From NCBI GenBank assembly GCA_905132765.1, contig CAJHQP010001525.1, positions 1 to 64,000 on the forward strand: 64,000 nucleotides of DNA. The letters run 5' to 3'. Made by a program: the position numbers and the translations under genes. Below, piece by piece: positions 11,081 to 22,920 of this stretch. Origin of the DNA: Moricandia arvensis. Lineage: Eukaryota > Streptophyta > Magnoliopsida > Brassicales > Brassicaceae. The notes beneath the pieces were generated by a model, which was given only the letters and a program-made list of their open reading frames with translations, searched no databases and was not told where the DNA came from. Positions within the stretch are counted from its first letter, which is position 1, and every line of letters begins with the position of its first letter.

Positions 11081-11877
11081 GTTCAAAAAGTGCTCTTCTA
11101 CTATATTCAATGTCGTTTTTCAGTTCCATAAAATATGTTTTTTTTTAATTTAGCTATTGTTGTTAAGAAAAAAATTGTGATTATGTTAGCTGTTAATTAT
11201 TTAACAGTTGAATTTTAATCATACTTTTGCATACTTAACTATATTGAAGTATTAATTTGAGTAAACGATGGTTTTAAAAATGCTTCCTCGTTGTATATAT
11301 TCGAAGAATTTAATACTTATTTCCCCCCCTCCCCCCCCCCACCCCTATTTTCAAAATTACAAGTTGTGCCAGTTCAACCATACTTACTGCACACTTCTCT
11401 CCTATTTTTCATTACAAATTATTTACTGACGATTTTTTTTGACAACAAAAAAAAGAAAACACTAAATCAAGTCCCTATTGGATCTGAGAGCCGACAGTAT
11501 TTTTATTTTAAAAAAAATATAATACAGTTTTTTCTTGACCATAACTCTTCTTAGAAGCTACGAGTTCTATACTCTATAGTATTACGGTAACTAAAACTAA
11601 CGGAATATATCAAATGTATAGCAGGTTTTTTTTTCTATACATGTTCAAGAAATACATGAAGATTACATTACTCATTTATGTTAAAATGCAAGATCACGTG
11701 TTTATTAGTTATACATGCAGCACAATGGCTATTTTACGCCCATTACTACCAGAAAAAAAAAAAGATAATAACACAATTATTATTCACATCTTATCCCAAG
11801 CTACGAGTTCTATATTTATCAATAAATAACTATTACTCTTTTGTTGTAAAAGTGTTAATTTAAACTTTGTTTCTTTT
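11081..11877. other. AT-rich intergenic stretch, no gene seen
   Basis: A polyC-like tract lies at about 11325-11345. The word CTACGAGTTCTATA occurs twice (about 11557 and 11801). No gene is supported. Confidence 0.5.
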
Positions 11878-11893
11878 AAAGTGAAGATAAAAC

Positions 11894-12325
11894 TGAGCGG
11901 CTGAGGTAGCTCAGTTGGAAAGAACCCTGTTGGCCAATTGTCATGCTCGCGGGTTCGATCCTCCTGAGGCGAACTGCCATTTCTGCTCACCAAACGCGGA
12001 TATGGGCTGTGTTGGTAAAGCCCATTTGAATACCCGGAGTGAGGCTCCATCCGCGGGGCCAGTGCCGGCTCTTGGGGGAGGCAAAGAGGGCACAAGCCAT
12101 GGGCCCACCTTAGATTCTAAGTAAATTAGTGATAAAAAGGGCCCTAATTTTTGGTGTTTTTTTACAATAAGGCCCTACAATATTATGTTTAGTTGGGTGT
12201 AATACAGAAAAAAAATTTGGCCAAGGGTCCAGTATAATGTTAAGACGGGCCTGCGCGGGGCGCACCACCCCTTTGGGGATTAGTCTGGCCGAAGGCTGGG
12301 ATACCCCCAAGGTTAAAAAAAAAAA
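11894..12325 (+). mobile_element. tRNA-derived SINE, split by an hAT MITE
   Basis: The head is tRNA-like: a Pol III A-box (GTAGCTCAGTTGG, about 11906-11918) and a B-box (GGTTCGATCC, about 11952-11961). A tRNA-unrelated body and an A-tail follow. A 16-bp target duplication (AAAGTGAAGATAAAAC) is present at 11878-11893 and 12326-12341, typical of LINE-mediated insertion. The body is interrupted at 12060-12253. A second copy without the interruption lies at 18598-18843. Confidence 0.9.
12060..12253. mobile_element. hAT-type MITE nested in the SINE (194 bp)
   Basis: Comparison with the intact SINE at 18598 shows this segment is extra. It starts CAGTGCCGGCTCTT, ends AAGACGGGCCTG (imperfect inverted ends) and is flanked by the eight-base duplication CGCGGGGC (12052-12059, 12254-12261), as expected for hAT elements. 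The interior is non-coding. Confidence 0.85.
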
Positions 12326-12341
12326 AAAGTGAAGATAAAAC

Positions 12342-13470
12342 AAACTAATATCACAAAAAACATTGCGTCTGTGATGAGAATCTTTACCAGGTTAATGAAT
12401 CTGGTTGGGTTTTGAATCGGGAAAATTTAAAAGAAATTGTTTACGTAAGTCTTTAGATATCCCCTAAATGAAGAAACGAGACGAACGACGAAAGCATGCG
12501 TTTCAACTTTCAACGTTTTGTCCCGATTAAGGTTTTTCTGATAAGAACACGTGTCAGCGATCTAATTTATAATATGACCCACATTTTGTATGTTAGTAAG
12601 AGACATAAACGAAAGAAAATAAATTGAAAATAAAATCTTATATTTTCTACCAGACCATGTTCAATACTAATATACTGATGCTTTGAACTGAGACAAATAA
12701 TTAGTGTACTTTTCGTTTTTCACTCATTTGCGATACAATTGTTTTCATAATATTAAATAAAATGTTTTATCCTACCATGTCAAATAGTATAATATACTCT
12801 TTATGTTTTGAAAATATCAACACGTTTTCAGAAAACATTTCAATTTACTTGTCAATATTTTGTTTAATTAATTAGCTATTTCCATAACTTTTGACCAATA
12901 GAATTTAATAAACATAATTCATTTTTGAAATTTACAAATTATCTTTAAATAATACAGTGAAAATATAAATATACTTTTGAAGCAATTTTTTAATAAAAAT
13001 ATATTTTTCGAAACAAAAGTAATAAATAAATATGATGGATAGTGACATGATAGTATACATCTTAATAATAACAAATTAGCAGACTTTTATTTTACTAAAA
13101 CTTTTGGCCAAATTGACCAAATTACAAGACTATTAAACATTATCATGAATGAAAGATATAAAACCTGTTCTTTGTAAATTACACTCGTCAATAAAATCTA
13201 GACCTAAATTATGCTACAATTAGTTTTCTTGTATTATATTTGTTCCTAAAATTTATGATGGATTTTTAAGACTTTTTTAACACCAACTAATTATATTAAC
13301 CTAAAAATCTAAAAAGATATGATAATAATAATTGAAAAGAAACCCGAGGAAAAAAACAAAATAAAAAAATTATTACAACAAGATGAATGATAAAAGTGTT
13401 AAAGAGTAGAAGAAACCTACAGAGAAACTTCATTTGAAACTCTAAAAACTTAAAAAATATTGCAACAAGA
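12342..13470. other. AT-rich intergenic stretch with one MITE
   Basis: Apart from the Stowaway-like element at 12797-13019, nothing is recognised. A 29-bp word containing CAACAAGATGAATGATAAAA occurs at about 13371 and again at about 13458, with one or two differences. Confidence 0.5.
12797..13019. mobile_element. Stowaway-like MITE (degenerate)
   Basis: The ends CTCTTTATGTTTTGAAAA and TTTTTCGAAACAAAAG are imperfect inverted repeats flanked by TA on both sides. Size (223 bp) and AT-rich interior fit a Tc1/Mariner-derived MITE. Confidence 0.5.
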
Positions 13471-16110
13471 TGAATGATAAAAGTCTTATCCAACCGGGGA
13501 AAAAGACGCCATTGCTCCTCGCCTCCTTGGCTACAAAGTCTGCTCGCAAGTTCCTATCTCTAGGGATATGGGAGATGCTGAAACCCAAAAAACCTTCGCA
13601 GATAATGCAGAAATAGATTAACTCAGAAGCAAAAGCCGGCCAGTCGATTGGGTTAGCAATCATGTCCACCAAGTCAGTTTGTCTCTACATGAATTGTGGT
13701 TACAAGTAACGCACACAAGCAATATATAGCCCAATGAAGTCATTCCATCTCAGCATGAAGGGCCGAGATACTCTGACGACATCCTTGAAGCCCAAAGTGT
13801 TCGACTCCCATTTGATCCTGATATGTCCACCTGAGTCCATTGACCTTACCATGATTGATCCATGAAGCATCAATGTGGCAAATCCGGGGGGGGGGGGGTT
13901 GCCCTAGTATTTGGAGCTGCGGGTGCATCAGTTTCCTCTTATTCTACTTCATTGAGGCTTGCTTCTCTCCAACATTCTGCTTTTAGCGAAGCTAGAAGGA
14001 GGGTATCTACAGGAGAAACCTATTTACCGTTAAAAACCTTTTCGTTACTTACCTTCCAAATGTACCACAAGATCAATAGGAATATTTCAATTGGTGGTTC
14101 CAAATATGAAAGATATTTTTTCCTCCAAAAAGAAAATCCATATTTTGGTAAACTGATGTACTCGGGAAGTGATCCGGAGAATATAGATAGTCCGATAAAT
14201 CTCAGACTTGAAGCGATGGAGGGCATTCAGACATAAGGTGATTTATGGTTTCTTCTAGGTCATCGCATCTAGAAAAGCTCTTATGGGTACTCAAATGTCT
14301 GAAAGCACATATTTATGTCGTCGGAATGCTACTTGTGAGCGATGGCCACATAAAGTGTTTCATCTTCCTAGGAGCCCTCAGCTTCTACACATGGCTCTGT
14401 AAACCAGTGAGGTCATGGGAAATATTGTATTTATTCCTTTGTAGCAGGTCGTATCCAGCTTTAACAGTGTAAACTCTAGATTTGGTATGGTTCCAAGCAT
14501 AACTGTCCATTGACAGTATTACTAGTTTTCAATCCAAGAATGAGGGGATGTCCTCCGGATGAAAATAGTCTCGTAAAAGAGCAGCATCCCAATCCCTAGT
14601 ATCACATCTAATAAAGGAGTGAACTAAGAGTTTTGAATGTCTATAAGTCCCTCGGTTATAGGCTCTCGGAGAACAAACATCGGCATCCAGAATCCAAGGT
14701 TTCCAAACTCTGGTATTAAGACCAGCTCCGATAGTCTTCCTTAAGATGGACTTTAGGAATGGTCTTGCTACCATCATACTTCTCCAACCATATGAGGGTG
14801 AGTATACATTTCGGTCTTCCAATGGGCATAATCTATTTTAATATCGTCCTCTAAGGACTCTGGAAAGTAACAAGTTCGGGAACTGAATTAGTCTCCATAA
14901 TTGTTTTGCTAATAGAGCCACATTGAAAGTCATACAAGTCTAGAAATCTTAGTCCACCTTGATCATGTGGGACACAAATTTGTCTCATGCGATCCAATGG
15001 AGACCACAGTTATTCTGGTTCGATCTCCATCAAAATTTGTAATGGTACCTTTCAAATTGTCCACTATGCCTTGTGGTAACAGAAAACACGACATAGTAAA
15101 TGTTGGAATTGCTTGATCGACTGCCTTTATTTGTACCTTCTTTCCACCCTTGGAGAGTAGTCTTGACCACAAATTAACTTGTCTGCTAAGTCTATCTCGA
15201 ACAAAGGAGAAGTCTTTCATCTTAAAACCACATATTTGTTTGGTAATCCTAAGTACATCCCCATGCCTCCTTCAATCAAAATTTCTAGAGTTTCCTTAAT
15301 ATCTTGTCTTACATTGTTGGCCTCTTTATTGCCAAACGTAATGGAAGATTTAGCCGTATTTAATCTTTTTTCAGAAACCTTTTCATAAGAATCTAAAAGA
15401 TTCATGATTTTTGTGCATTGTCTCACATCTGCTTTACAGAAGAAGAAAAACTTTCATCCACAAAGAGAAGATTTGAGATCCGCGGGCTAGCCCGGGCAAC
15501 CACCCCATAATATGGTTCTTTATCTATGCTCCATGCAGAAGAGAGATCAAGGCTTCAGAGCATAAAATGAATAAAAAGGGTTAGAGCGGATCGCCCTGCC
15601 TCAAACCTCTCGTGGGAGTAATCATTCCTCTGGGTTCGCGGTTATTGACCATTGGATAAGATACCGAAGTCACACATAACATCAAAAGATATACCACATA
15701 TTTTACAAAGCCTAAGTGTAACAACAGATTGTAAGAAGCTTCATACTACTCGTTATAAGCTTTACTTATGTCCGTTTTAATGGCGATGAATTCTTGCCTA
15801 CATCTCGGGTTAGTGCAGAGAGCGTGGAAATTTTCTTGCGCTAGTAGAATATTATGAATGATCAAACGTCTTGCCACAAAAGTCGATTATGCCTCTAATT
15901 AGATTCAGTAAAATCTTTTTGAACCATTTACTTAGAAGTTTTGACATGATCTTGTACCTCATGTTACAAAGTCTAATAAGTTTAAACTTAGTCATTTCGG
16001 TTTAAACATAGTCATCTCGCTTGGCCTCTCTTTCTTAGGAATAATGTATATGTTTATCTGGTTAAGTCTAGGATCAAAACTCTCCTAGATAAAGAAATCT
16101 CTCACCAAGC
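13470..16110 (-). pseudogene. LINE (L1-type) retrotransposon, reverse transcriptase and RNase H relic
   Basis: Fragments read on the minus strand in LINE order from 16110 down: GLRQGDPL of the reverse transcriptase (about 15590), a catalytic-box remnant LLFVDES, TAKSSITFGNKEAN and GGMGMYLGLP (15426-15217), FSFVRDRLSRQVNLWSRLLS with KGGKKVQIKAV (15220-14963), PSYGWRSMMVARP (about 14790), a zf-RVT-like stretch (14226-14020), then RNase H pieces with ICHIDASW (13928-13740) and IPRDRNLRADFVAKEARS (13672-13442). Many stops and frameshifts are present. The ordinary FADD catalytic box is altered, and a G tract (about 13887-13899) interrupts the RNase H. The endonuclease is not seen. Confidence 0.85.
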
Positions 16111-18583
16111 TCTCAAGAAGATTTTATTGAATCTAATTTTGTAATTTTCTTATTTTATGACAAAATTTTATCAAAACTATGTGATCAGTTCTTTTATGCT
16201 ATTTTCATAAATGGTCAACTTTTAAAAGGAAATAGTTTAGTGGTATATTTTACTTTATAAATATTTTTAATATTTATATTTTTATCTCAAATATCTTCTG
16301 TTTTGGAGTGGAGTGACTAAAAATTAGTAATAACTAACACATTGCTTCCAAACATTATACTACATACAAATGAAGGAAAGACATGTTTTTCTCCCAGTTC
16401 AGGGACCGAAAATTGTATAAAGTTTAGATCTACAAGGAAGTGAGACTAGATAACTACCTCTTTTAAGTTAAAGTTAACTATTAACCAATGACTTAAATTT
16501 GACCAGGAGTCTACACCTCTTAAATATGCAAACGACCTTTCGTTTTCTATCATATATTCTCGAATCCCAAGACTCACTTTACACCAGTTTGCCTGAACTA
16601 AAAAGAATTAAAATCAATAACAATGGATCAAGATATTTTATTTATTTTTTAATCTAAAATTGATTGATATTTATATCTATTTAGCCAAAATAAAAAGTCT
16701 ATTCAAATTAGAAAATACATATTTTCATAATCACGTTATATATTACATTTTCCACAAACAAAAATTCGATCCATCAAATTTAAGTTATATGTTTTTCGTT
16801 AACAAAAAAAGAGTTAAGTAGATTACACGACTGCAAAACTATTACAAAAACAATTAATTTGATCATAGAACTATTTGAGAGTGATATTTTTAGGATAAAT
16901 ATTTACTCTAAAAATTAATTTACTCCACATTTCACTAAAAAGTTTCCAATCAAATGAAATACAACTTTTTATGTTTTACTATATTTAATGTTTAAATGAA
17001 AAAAACATACACTCAAATTTACTCCACATTTTGCTAGAGTAATACTAGTATTTTATGTTATTTTTTTTTCTTTTACTCTTGTTTTCATCATTTTATTTTT
17101 CACCACTTTTCACATTTTTCTCTTATTCCAGTTTACTCTAATGTAACCAATCATAATCTTTGTGTATATGTGCCACATAATAAATTCTGATTTTTTTCTT
17201 CTGCTGCACAATATTTTTGTTTTATACTCGTTCAATATACAAATGTAAGATGTTGAAGATTTTTCACACATATTAAAATAATAAATATATTTTTTAGTTA
17301 TCACTTTATAGTTTTATCAGTAAAGTTTTACCACTCATAATTTTAGTTTATGTTTTAGTTTTAAAAATAAATGCATTAATTATATCTTAAACATCAATCT
17401 TTTGTATACGAGATAAAAAGGTTGAGCATCATACATTTGTATACGGAAGAAGTATTATTTTTTTAGTTGGTCCAAGGAATTTGGGATGACAAAAAATAGT
17501 AACAGAGTTTCACAATATAAGATATTTGCACAAATTTAGATAACTTTAGTTATATCAAAAACGATGTAATCAATTATATTTTATTACTATTATTTATATT
17601 AATTAATTTAAAATTTGTAATTTAACAGTACATTTGATAAAAGTAGTTTTTATATATTTGCATACTGGGATAAAAACTTGTAATATAAATTGTTTGTGTG
17701 TGTTTTATTGGTCAAAATGCTTTGTAATCACATAGATAGTGTTCATATGCTAGCTTAAAACCAGTGTTTTGAAAATCAGATCGGACCGGCCAGTCGAACT
17801 AGTTTGACTGTAACTCATTAAATAAATTGAGTTCGATTTGGTTTAAAGCCAAAAATTTTAAAAATTCAGGTTTTACCGGCTAAAAACAAGTAAAACTAGT
17901 GACATGTGTCAACTTCAAAATCATGTTCTAAAAAATCAGTATATAGTTAACGTGTTATTATATATATATATATATATATATATTTGTGGCTTCCCATTTA
18001 TAAATAAGTCATTCCATTGAGGCTTGAACTTTTTGGGTTGCCGACCTTGATGCCATACCATAGTGTTTAGGGGTCAACGTGGGAAATCAACATGTTGTGG
18101 AAACAAAGTAGAGCTCGTATTGCTGCTAGTCCGTTTGTCATTTCTAAAATATGTCTTAGTATGTGCCGTGACATAGAAGTATTTTACTAGATATTTGATG
18201 TTTTAAATTGTTATTAAAATTTAATATTTCATAATCTACATTTTATCATTACAATCTAATTAGTTATTTAATTTGATTTTATTTTTTAAAATAATATTAA
18301 AAAATATTTTAGCTCTCATAATTATTTTTAATTTTTCATATAAAATTTAAGATTTTAGTTGTATAAATAAATAAATACAATAACTTGGACGGTCGGTCAT
18401 TTAGTTTTTATTAATTTCAGTTTTACGTAATATTCACTTGTTTATTGTATATATAGTTAGATTTACGTTTATTGTTTAGTTTTTGATACATAAAAGAGAG
18501 AAAATAAATATATTACGGAAAACTAATTAAGATCTATATTGGTGTAAACAAATACTTATTTATATTTAATTTTTAAAAGAAAG
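16111..18583. other. AT-rich intergenic stretch, no gene seen
   Basis: A TA microsatellite lies at about 17957-17982. The segment at about 17762-17910 has CCGGCCAGTCGAACTAG and TTTTACCGGCTAAAA words resembling decayed transposon ends, but no pair of termini could be defined. Two related TTTACTCCACATTT words occur at about 16919 and 17020. Confidence 0.5.
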
Positions 18584-18597
18584 AAATTACCGATGGT

Positions 18598-18813
18598 CGA
18601 GCGGCTGAGGTAGCTCAGTTGGAAAGAACCCTGTTGGCCAATTGTCATGCCCGCGGGTTCGATCCTCCTGAGGCGAACTGCCACTTCTGCTCACCAAACG
18701 CGGATATGGGCTGTGTTGGTAAAGCCCATTTGAATACCCGGAGTGAGGCTCCATCCGCGGGGCGCACCACCCCTTTGGGGATTAGTCTGGCCGAAGGCTG
18801 GGATACCCCCAAA

Positions 18814-18843
<30 letters not shown>
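18598..18843 (+). mobile_element. tRNA-derived SINE, uninterrupted copy
   Basis: It is almost identical to the SINE at 11894 and has the same A-box (GTAGCTCAGTTGG) and B-box (GGTTCGATCC). It ends in an A-tail of about 27 bases. A 14-bp duplication AAATTACCGATGGT flanks it (18584-18597, 18844-18857). It lacks the hAT insert and so shows the empty site. Long tail, perfect duplication and high similarity to the other copy suggest fairly recent retroposition. Confidence 0.9.
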
Positions 18844-18848
<5 letters not shown>

Positions 18849-18857
18849 ACCGATGGT

Positions 18858-20130
18858 TTGTCCAATTTGGTTTATCAAAAGATCGCCTAAAACCATATAG
18901 CATGGGGAATTAGATTGTTAATTTCTTAATTGGGAAAGTAGCTAATATCCATTATCCAGTAACTCCACTCCGTGCTTCACCCGTGTCCTGTTCCGCATTT
19001 ATTATATTGTACCGAATTTAAACATGAAATGTAGTTCAAAATGATTTTTTTCCAGAAACATGTTGAGTGTGGAGACTATGCATTTAATTTTCTATCATTG
19101 AGTAGATCTATATAACAAATGTCTTTATAACTGTTCGAAAAACTGGAAACAAAAAGTATAGTATCGTGCTTTTTAATTTGAGTAGCAAGTATTTATAAAA
19201 GAAAAGTATGGCAGAGAGGCAGAGATACGTATGAGTCTAGTGTCACACAAACAAATCACTTGTTTCTATAATTTTCACATGGACTAATTATATACGTATG
19301 AATAATTAGTTTTCTTTTACATAAGTGATTTTGATCTAATCCAAATAGATGAGCAAACTCCTATACTATTCAAACTCAAATGTTAAATTACTTTGGCCAA
19401 AAATCAAGACATTATGGTTCCGCTTCAGTGGTTAACTTTTGAACAACCACATAAGTCTTTTGTTGTTAAAGAATCATTCTTTTGGTGCTGATTATTACTG
19501 TACTAAAATCAAGATCAAATCTCTTTTTATAACAAGGGAATCTTTAAGTCTCTTTTATTTTAGGTGCTGCTAATATAAAAATCCGATTAAAGAAAAACTT
19601 CCTAAAGAACGAGTGAAAAGTAATTGAGATACATGTAAAAAAACTATAAAGTAAACAACCTTTTGAAAGACAAGTCACTTATGTTTTCTCTTTCAGTTTG
19701 TTGCTGAGACTTATCCATCTGATAGTGATAACGACTTCCTCTAATCCTCTCATCACACGTAAAAGCTTTATCGCATTATCTTCTAATTAATATTGCGGTT
19801 ATATTATCTTATTGCTTTCACATGAGTTCGAGAAAATGATATGTGTCAAGTTAACAAATAAAATCATGTTTTTTTTGCGACATGAAACAATAGTAATGAT
19901 ACCGATGTATATGTATCCATCTTTTCGCATTCCAAACATACATACATTATCATGACCTGAGGAACTGACAGTATTTTGCTTTTTCTTTTTTTTTTAAAGA
20001 AAATAATTGAGAGTATTAATATGAAAAGTAGCAATTATATAACTTATAGAAAATCACAAACAAAAGAAATAGGTAATACAAAATAAATGAAAAAAGCATA
20101 ATCAAACCATCCCTTGACACCTACTCTTCC
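18858..20130. other. upstream region of the HD-Zip gene
   Basis: AT-rich, without coding frames or transposon ends that I can define. The promoter and distal regulatory sites of the downstream gene presumably lie here. Confidence 0.4.
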
Positions 20131-20138
20131 TTTATAAA
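20131..20138 (+). promoter_or_regulatory. candidate TATA box of the HD-Zip gene
   Basis: TTTATAAA lies 119 bases before the ATG at 20250, a plausible distance for a leader of about 85 bases. Confidence 0.45.
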
Positions 20139-20249
20139 TGATAAGTCCTCCTCTTCTCCCAACACATCTTCTCCTTGTTGCAGAAAAAGTGAGACAAAAA
20201 AACATCAATCTAAGAGAGAAGATCAAAATTTAGGGAGAGAACAAGTAAC

Positions 20250-21220
20250 ATGAATAACCAGAATGTAAATGATCATAATCTTCTTCTCATTTCTCAGATG
20301 TACCCAAATGTCTATGCTTCATCAGTAGCACAACAAGGTTTGCCCATTCTACAGTTCACATCTTTTTATATATCTTTATAATTAACAAAAACCCATAACT
20401 GGTTATACAAATATCTTCAAGTGGGTCTTCTTTATTTTTGTTGATAATATGTTTGTCTTACCTTAGTCTTTTCACAAGCATGTATGATACTAAGAGGGCT
20501 TAAAGACTTGAGACTCTTTGTTAAGTTAAAACATTAGTATTGATGGGCTTGTTCTTGGTCTAGCAGTAGATTCAAAACCAGTGCGTCCGAGGAGGAGGAG
20601 GAAGAGCAAGAATGTTGAGATGGGCGAGGAAGGTGGAGATGGAAGCAATGGGTGGTTTAGGAAGAGGAAGTTGAGTGATGAGCAAGTAAGAATGCTTGAG
20701 ATGAGTTTTGGAGTTGAGCATAAGCTTGACTCCGAGAGGAAAAACCGTCTTGCTTTGGAGTTAGGGCTTGATCCTCGTCAAGTGGCCGTCTGGTTTCAGA
20801 ACCGCCGTGCACGGTGGAAGAACAAGAAGCTTGAAGATGAATACACCAAACTCAAGAACGAACACCAAAACGCCGTCGTTCAGAAGTGTCGTCTTGATTC
20901 TGAGGTGCGTGATAAGTCTTCTCTTTCTAAAAGAATAAATTATTTTGTCATAATCTATTTAAAGATATATGATAGGTTTATTTTTTATTTTATTTTTTGA
21001 AAAAGGGATAGAGTTGTAGTTTATTAATGTTATACAGACAACGTTTTATCGATTCTTTTTTAACCACATCTTTTTGTCTTTGTGAACATAAACTAGTAAA
21101 ATGCTATACCTGAAAATTTCTGGTTATACTAACGTATAACAAAATTAATACCAAAATAAAATTTATTTTAAAGATTAAGGAAATTAATACCAAAATAAAC
21201 CGACACACATTGTAAGAACA

Positions 21221-21260
<40 letters not shown>

Positions 21261-21854
21261 GAATGTTGATTGGGTTTCAAATTTGTTTTGTTACCTTTAG
21301 TCTATAGCGAAAGAAGTAATAACACAAATTAATAAAATTATATATTATTTATATTATAAAAAAATAATAATAAAGAAGGGACCTGCAAAAAAAAAAAACA
21401 AAAGAATAAACAAAATAACGTGTCATTTTATGTAATTATCTTTCCGTACAACTTTCTTTGTTTTCAAATGATCACTCACTTGCTTGTCTTAGTCACGGGG
21501 CCTTTAATCACCAGGCCCACAAAATAAAACTCATCAAATCAAACTTATAAAAACATTATTAGCTATTTATGGTAAAGTATTTTAGTTAATCAAATCAACT
21601 AATTATTTCAGGTTCTTCACCTAAAGGAACAGCTTTATGACGCGGAAAGAGAGATCCAACGGTTGGCACAAAGAGTCAAAGGCACCTCAAGCAACAGTCC
21701 CATCACATCTTCTGTATCCGTCGAAGCCAATCAGACTACACCGTTTTTTGGTGATTACCAAATCGGAGACGACGGTTACGGTTGCGGTTACGAGAACTTG
21801 TTCTACTCGCCGGAATACATTGATGGATTAGAATGGATGAGCCAACTTATGTGA
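20250..21854 (+). CDS. HB21: class I HD-Zip transcription factor, HB21/HB40 clade
   Basis: Three exons: 20250-20337, 20567-20904 and 21612-21854, all with GT-AG introns, giving 222 residues. The protein has a basic patch (RPRRRRKSK, about 35-43), a homeodomain (about 59-114) containing the third-helix WFQNRRARWKNK, and a leucine zipper immediately after it (about 115-157). This combination defines HD-Zip proteins, which bind CAATNATTG as dimers in the nucleus. The N-terminus (MNNQNVNDHNLLLISQ) and the ending YIDGLEWMSQLM are closest, from memory, to Arabidopsis HB21. HB40 and HB53 are relatives, and this clade acts with abscisic acid in axillary bud dormancy. The first intron ends in TAGCAGTAG, giving three possible in-frame acceptors. 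Length matches the family, and the gene looks intact. Confidence 0.9.
21221..21255 (+). repeat. TG/AG microsatellite in intron 2 of the HD-Zip gene
   Basis: A compound (TG)5(AG)n repeat lies in the second intron, so length changes would not affect the protein. It is a natural polymorphic marker. Confidence 0.85.
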
Positions 21855-22920
21855 AAACTTAACTAGCTAATTTAATTAGTATAAAGTTAGTAAAATGATA
21901 GGGGTTATTTGTGATATAACTAGGGTTATTTTATATGATTGGTCGACGAAGCAGAATGTAGATAAAACTATGGGTCTGATTAGGTTGTGTGATATTGTGG
22001 ATATCTTTCTCTAAGCATAATTGCTTACTTATTAATTAGGTCGAAAGCTGCTTTAATTTGTTTGATAATTTGGTCAATATGTTGGACAAAAGATGTATTG
22101 ATTTGTCAATTACAAGTAAATTGTGATTTCTCTTTCTCTTTGTATGTTTAATTTAAAAATTGCTTACTGTTCATGGTTGTCGGCAACCTTTTTCTTTAAA
22201 GATATACAACCTTAGAGTTATACTCGAATATACAGTATGTGCATGGTTGTAATCAAATCATAAGTAGTATATACAAAGAGATCATTAAGACATATAAACT
22301 AATCCATGATTTCTTATCCAGGAAATAACAAGTTATCTATATTCAGAACAATTTAACTACTCAAACTCAGCCGTAACATACTATTAAAAAAACAATTTAA
22401 AATTAACAAACAAAAATAATTTTCCAGAAGAACCATTAAAACTGTATGAACACATATTTGACGATGGTTACGAGCACTTGAAAACAATACATTAGTTTGT
22501 TGTCAAATAATGCATTTTACTTCTGATTATAATTAGTCAATTACTGCATTTTACTTCTGTATATAATTATTATAGATACGTGATAAATTTAACTAAGGAG
22601 TGAAGATTGCGTTGCTCATTATTGTTTAGTTGCATGATCTGTATTATTGATTGGGAGGATTTTATTTTCTTTCGGCGGTGGAAGACTTGATTGGCAAATT
22701 TTATATTTACTAAGAAAACTTGGTAAGAAAAAGTTATATTAATGTTTAAAAAAAAAGTTATATTTACAAATCTTATGAGATAGTGAGTGATACGTACGTA
22801 TAAGAAACGGTACGTAGATGTTGTCATAATAATAATAATAATAAAAGGTATACGGACCACTGGAATCTATAGCCTGATACATCTAAAGCATGTCTTATGG
22901 TCAGATTGGTAGGGAAAACG
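21855..22920. other. 3' flank of the HD-Zip gene, no further gene
   Basis: AT-rich. ATAATAATAATAATAA is a short microsatellite at about 22828-22843. No coding frame is supported. Confidence 0.45.

Noticed and set aside
11894..11970. tRNA gene
   Set aside because: A- and B-boxes are present but no acceptor stem or anticodon arm folds, and the segment continues into a SINE body with an A-tail.
11915..12124. Open frame repeated at 18619 (MERTLLANCHARG...) as a conserved small protein
   Set aside because: Both frames lie exactly inside the two SINE copies. Identity comes from the repeat, not from protein selection.
13862..14236. Plus-strand 124-residue protein with a glycine run
   Set aside because: It lies antisense to the LINE zf-RVT and RNase H region, and the glycines come from a polyG tract.
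17762..17910. A further MITE with CCGGCCAGTCGAAC ends
   Set aside because: Only one end looks transposon-like. No inverted partner or duplication could be located.
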